NCBI GenBank assembly: GCA_963741405.1
Contig: CAVUHX010000005.1
Coordinates: 86,105 to 150,104, forward strand
Reading direction: 5' to 3'
DNA from: Roseiarcus sp963741405
Lineage (GTDB): Bacteria > Pseudomonadota > Alphaproteobacteria > Rhizobiales > Beijerinckiaceae
Length of the DNA stretch: 64,000 bases
The notes beneath the pieces were generated by a model. That model was not told the origin of the DNA and searched no databases. It saw only the letters and a program-made list of their open reading frames with translations. Position 1 is the first letter of the stretch, and every line of letters begins with the position of its first letter. Shown piece after piece: positions 61,008 through 64,000 of the stretch. Position numbers and translations under genes: made by a program.

Positions 61008-62108
61008 ATGGCCGATTCTATCCTGACCACCCCTTTGCGTCTGTCCGTGCCACGTCGCCGCTTTCTCAAAGGCGCGGCGGCCGCCGGCGTATTCGGCGCC
61101 TTTCCTGCGATCCTCAGACGCCCGGCATTCGCGGCAGGGACTCCGACTGTCGTGAACTCCATTCGGTCGCTTTCGAACCCCTATCACGCAACCTGGAATA
61201 AGGGAGGCGCGGCCTTCGCGAAATCCGTCGGCGCCGACTATGTGACCCTGGTCACCGAGGGCAACAGCGAGAAGGGGATCGCCGACATCAAGGCGATCCT
61301 GGCGAAGACCGGGGGAAATTGCGTCATCAATGTCGATCCCAACGACAGCCCCGACGCCCGTCCGATTGTCCAGGCTTGCAAGGATGCGGGCGCTTATGTC
61401 GTGACCCAGTGGAACAAGCCCCAGGATCTGCACCCTTGGGATTTCAATCCCAACTATGTCGCTCACATCTCCTTCAGCGGCGTCCCTTACGGCAAGGCGA
61501 TGGCGGAAACCCTGATCAAGGCGATGGGCGGCAAGGGCGGCATCGTCGCACTCGGTGGCATCGAATCCAATGTCCCCGCGATCGAACGCAAGGCCGGCCT
61601 TATGGAGGCGCTGAAGGCCAACCCCGGCGTTCAGCTGCTCGACATGCAGGTCGCCAATTGGTCCGCCACCGAAGCGCTGCAAAAGACCAATGCGTGGCTG
61701 ACCCAGTTCGGTGACAAGATCGGCGGAATCTGGGCCGCCAATGACGACATGGGGCTCGCGGCCGTGGAGGCGCTTCGGAGCGACGGAAAGGCCGGAAAGG
61801 TTCCGGTGACAGGAATTGACGGCATCAAGCTCGCAGTCGAGGCGATCCTCAAGGGCGAAATGGCCGGCACCGTCGCGTGGGACCCGTATTGGCAGGGCGG
61901 CATGGGCCTGTCGATCGGCTATCACGCTAAGACCGGAGCGTTCGACCCGGCGAAAGAGCCGAAGGATCACCGGGAATTCTACGGCAAGGGCGTGATCATC
62001 ACCGCGGACAACGCGCAGTCATATTACGACAACAACATCAAAGCGGAGCCCAAGCTGGACTGGAACGATATCTGGGGCCGTGTGACCGGGCAGATTCAGT
62101 ACAACTAG
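61008..62108 (+). CDS. Sugar ABC transporter substrate-binding protein (Tat-exported)
   Basis: The 366-residue RbsB-type periplasmic-binding protein has a twin-arginine signal (RRRFLKGAAAAGVFGAF) ending near AFAAG. The mature part contains SLSNPYHATWNKGGAAFAK, CVINVDPNDSPDARPIVQAC, IWAANDDMGLAAVEALRS and the hinge segment VTGIDGIKLAVEAILKG. It delivers an unidentified sugar to the following permease and ATPase. The strong ribosome site (GGGAGGA) fits the high expression usual for binding proteins. Confidence 0.93.
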   Translation: MADSILTTPLRLSVPRRRFLKGAAAAGVFGAFPAILRRPAFAAGTPTVVNSIRSLSNPYHATWNKGGAAFAKSVGADYVTLVTEGNSEKGIADIKAILAKTGGNCVINVDPNDSPDARPIVQACKDAGAYVVTQWNKPQDLHPWDFNPNYVAHISFSGVPYGKAMAETLIKAMGGKGGIVALGGIESNVPAIERKAGLMEALKANPGVQLLDMQVANWSATEALQKTNAWLTQFGDKIGGIWAANDDMGLAAVEALRSDGKAGKVPVTGIDGIKLAVEAILKGEMAGTVAWDPYWQGGMGLSIGYHAKTGAFDPAKEPKDHREFYGKGVIITADNAQSYYDNNIKAEPKLDWNDIWGRVTGQIQYN

Positions 62109-62197
62109 TGAGGCGTTGAAATCGGGCGGGCGCGACGGCGCGCCCGCCCTCTGCACATGGGCGGCGCACGACGCCTTGTATTGCAGGCGCCCGGTCC

Positions 62198-63252
62198 TTG
62201 AACGAGCCGCCGAAAGGGCAGCCCCTGAAAGCATTTCTGAAATCAGCGGCGGCGACGGGCTCGACCGGCCGGCCCCGACGACGCTGGCGGGTCGCCGTCT
62301 GGGCGCCGGCCATGGTGCTCGTCCTGCTCTGCCTGATCATCGCGGCGTTCAACCGCAATTTTCTCAGTCTGGGAAATTTCGTGCGGATGAGTCAGGACGC
62401 CGCGATTCCTCTCGTCCTGGGCATCGGCGAGACCTTCATCATCCTGATGGGATCGATCGACCTCTCGGTCGAGGGGGTGCTCACGCTCGGCGCGGTCATC
62501 CTGTCGATGACGGTGCTCAACGGGACGAACGACAACAATCTCGGGGCTTTTGCGATCGTCCTCGTGCTGGCGGTCGGGGCCTTGGTCGGCTTCACCAATG
62601 GCGTCATCCACGTGCGGCTTAAGGTGCCTTCGTTCATGGCGACGCTCGGCACTTGGTTCATCGGAGTGGGAATCGCCAATGCGCTCCTCGGCGGCATGGC
62701 CACGAGAATCAACAATCCCTGGATTCGCGGCCTCGCAATCCAGCGAGTTCTCGGGTTCCCTTGGGGGGTCTGGCTTGCGCTCGCGTGTCTTGCGATTGCC
62801 TTCGTCATCCAAAACTACACCCGCTTCGGGCGGCATGTTTATGCCCTGGGCGGTGGCGAAGAACTCGCCGCCCTGTCCGGCATTTCCGCGAATTCCGTTC
62901 GGATCGTTGCATTCACGATTGCGGGCGTCTTCTACGCGATCGGCGGCATCCTCGCCGCGGCGCAGCTCGGTCTGGGCAGCGCCCAGATCGGAAATGGCCG
63001 CCTGTTCACCGCAATTACCGCCGTCGTGGTCGGAGGCACCGCTCTGTCCGGGGGACAGGAGGCGTCCTGCAGACCTTCGTCGGGGTTTTGATCGTGTCCG
63101 TCCTGTCGAACGGCATGGTTCTTATGGGCGTGCCGCCAGCGTCCAGATCGGGTTTCAGGGTCTCATGATCATCGGCGCAGTCGCGCTGTCGATTGATCGC
63201 AAGCTGATGCGGATCGTCAAATACTCAGGACCCGCCAGTCGCCGCGCTGTCA
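62198..63252 (+). pseudogene. Sugar ABC transporter permease (RbsC-type), frameshifted near 3' end
   Basis: The integral membrane protein starts at TTG 62198 (MNEPPKGQPLKAFLKS). It has LVLGIGETFIILMGSIDLSV (typical of RbsC-like permeases), then GTWFIGVGIANALLGG and RFGRHVYALGGGEELAALSG. Near 63060 and again near 63135 the frame changes; the remaining helices (LQTFVGVLIVSVLSNGMVL, GFQGLMIIGAVALSIDRK) are readable in other frames up to the ATPase gene. The core motifs are otherwise perfect. Confidence 0.83.
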
Positions 63253-64000
63253 ATGCGCGGGGTCAGCAAGCGCTTTCCCGGGGTCCACGCGCTGAAAGAA
63301 GTTTCCATCGACGTCAGAGCGGGAGAGGTGGTCGGACTGATCGGCGAGAACGGTGCGGGCAAGTCGACGCTGATGAAAATTTTGAGCGGGGTCTATCAGC
63401 TGACTTGGGGCAAATCTTCATTGCTGGTAGTTTGTCCGTCTCCACGACGCGGCCGACGCCAACCGAAAGGGGATCGGGATGGTGTTCCAGGAGCAGTCCC
63501 TTCTCCCCAATCTGACGATCGGCGAAAACATCTACCTCGGTAGCGAGGCGCAATTCACGCACTTCGGGCTCGTTCGTTGGCCAGCTCTCTACGCTGCAGC
63601 CGCGCGGCAGCCGAAAAGGTCAGCGTCGACGTCGATCCCCGTCGCGCGCGGACGAATTGAGCTTCGCCGCGCGCCAGATGGTGGAACTCGCCAAGGCGCT
63701 GACGCTCGAGGAGCATGCCGCCGGTCGTCTCGTTAACCTGCTCGACGAGCCGACCTCGGTGCTCGAGCGCGCCGAGATCGACATCCTGTTCGCGCGCGTG
63801 CGGGCCCTGAAGTCGCGCGCTTCGTTCGTGTTCGTCTCCCACCGGCTCGACGAGGTGCTGGAGCTCGCCGACCGCGTCTACGTGATGAAGGACGGCGCAG
63901 TGGTCGCCAATTGAAGGCTGCGGACGTGACGGTTGAGATGCTGCATCAGCTTATGGTCGGCCGGACGCTGCAGGGCGATTACTTCTACGAACCTCTGCAG
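63253..64000 (+). pseudogene. Sugar ABC transporter ATPase (RbsA-type), frameshifted and cut by the window end
   Basis: The start reads MRGVSKRFPGVHALKEVSID with Walker A GENGAGKSTLMKILSG. Further parts are in other frames: GMVFQEQSLLPNLTIGENIY (Q-loop), SFAARQMVELAKAL (signature, atypical at its start), LLDEPTSVLERAEIDILFAR (Walker B) and FVFVSHRLDEVLELADRVYV (switch His). About four single-base frame changes lie between 63390 and 63915. The open frame continues past 64000, probably into the second ATPase domain of an RbsA-type protein. Confidence 0.82.

Overview
This is a high-GC chromosomal segment from an alphaproteobacterium. The gene families and repeat styles (pirin, cobalamin salvage, malonyl-CoA decarboxylase, DUF1469/DUF3618 envelope genes, Tat-exported sugar-binding protein) point to the Hyphomicrobiales, perhaps the Beijerinckiaceae/Methylocystaceae; that placement is inference. 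Much of the window is accessory DNA.

Layout. 1-5.9 kb: a cytochrome P450 tail, then an MBOAT acetyltransferase with three tandem AlgJ/AlgX-like partners and a dead fourth copy. 5.9-7.5 kb: an ISNCY-type insertion sequence with a frameshifted transposase. 7.5-10.6 kb: DUF559, CobU, a YgjP-type metallopeptidase and a decayed HepT/MntA pair. 10.7-21.6 kb: a 5453-bp block present twice head to tail (hydrolase, glycosyltransferase, cytochrome b561, unknown protein, pirin). 22.0-25.2 kb: a diversity-generating retroelement (DGR) with a TIR-FGE target protein, variable region, hairpin, Avd, reverse transcriptase and template repeat. 25.3-37.7 kb: pseudouridine breakdown genes, malonyl-CoA decarboxylase and an envelope/stress cluster. 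37.7-44.4 kb: a frameshifted lipase, a SLATT membrane protein and a TIR-nSTAND-WD40 protein with 15 almost identical WD40 units. 44.7-51.6 kb: a dispersed ATG-containing repeat, an LplT-PlsC-acyl-ACP-synthetase fusion, an outer membrane protein, a GT8 enzyme and IS debris. 52-64 kb: a sugar or sugar-acid catabolic locus with a broken RpiR regulator, two divergent enzyme blocks and an ABC importer that runs off the end.

The main discovery is the DGR. Its 119-nt template (25034-25152) matches the 3' end of the TIR-FGE gene (23368-23482), and in my alignment every substitution lies at a template adenine. An NADase-like TIR domain would thus be tied to a ligand-binding surface that can be rewritten. 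A second TIR receptor with a SLATT protein lies 14 kb away, so two putative conflict systems share the window.

Many genes carry one-base indels while their motifs remain intact (reverse transcriptase, TIR-FGE, TIR-STAND-WD40, SLATT, lipase, ABC genes, Aas, PfkB). This may be real decay or uncorrected long-read error, and it decides whether these systems are alive. I saw no rRNA, tRNA or CRISPR array.
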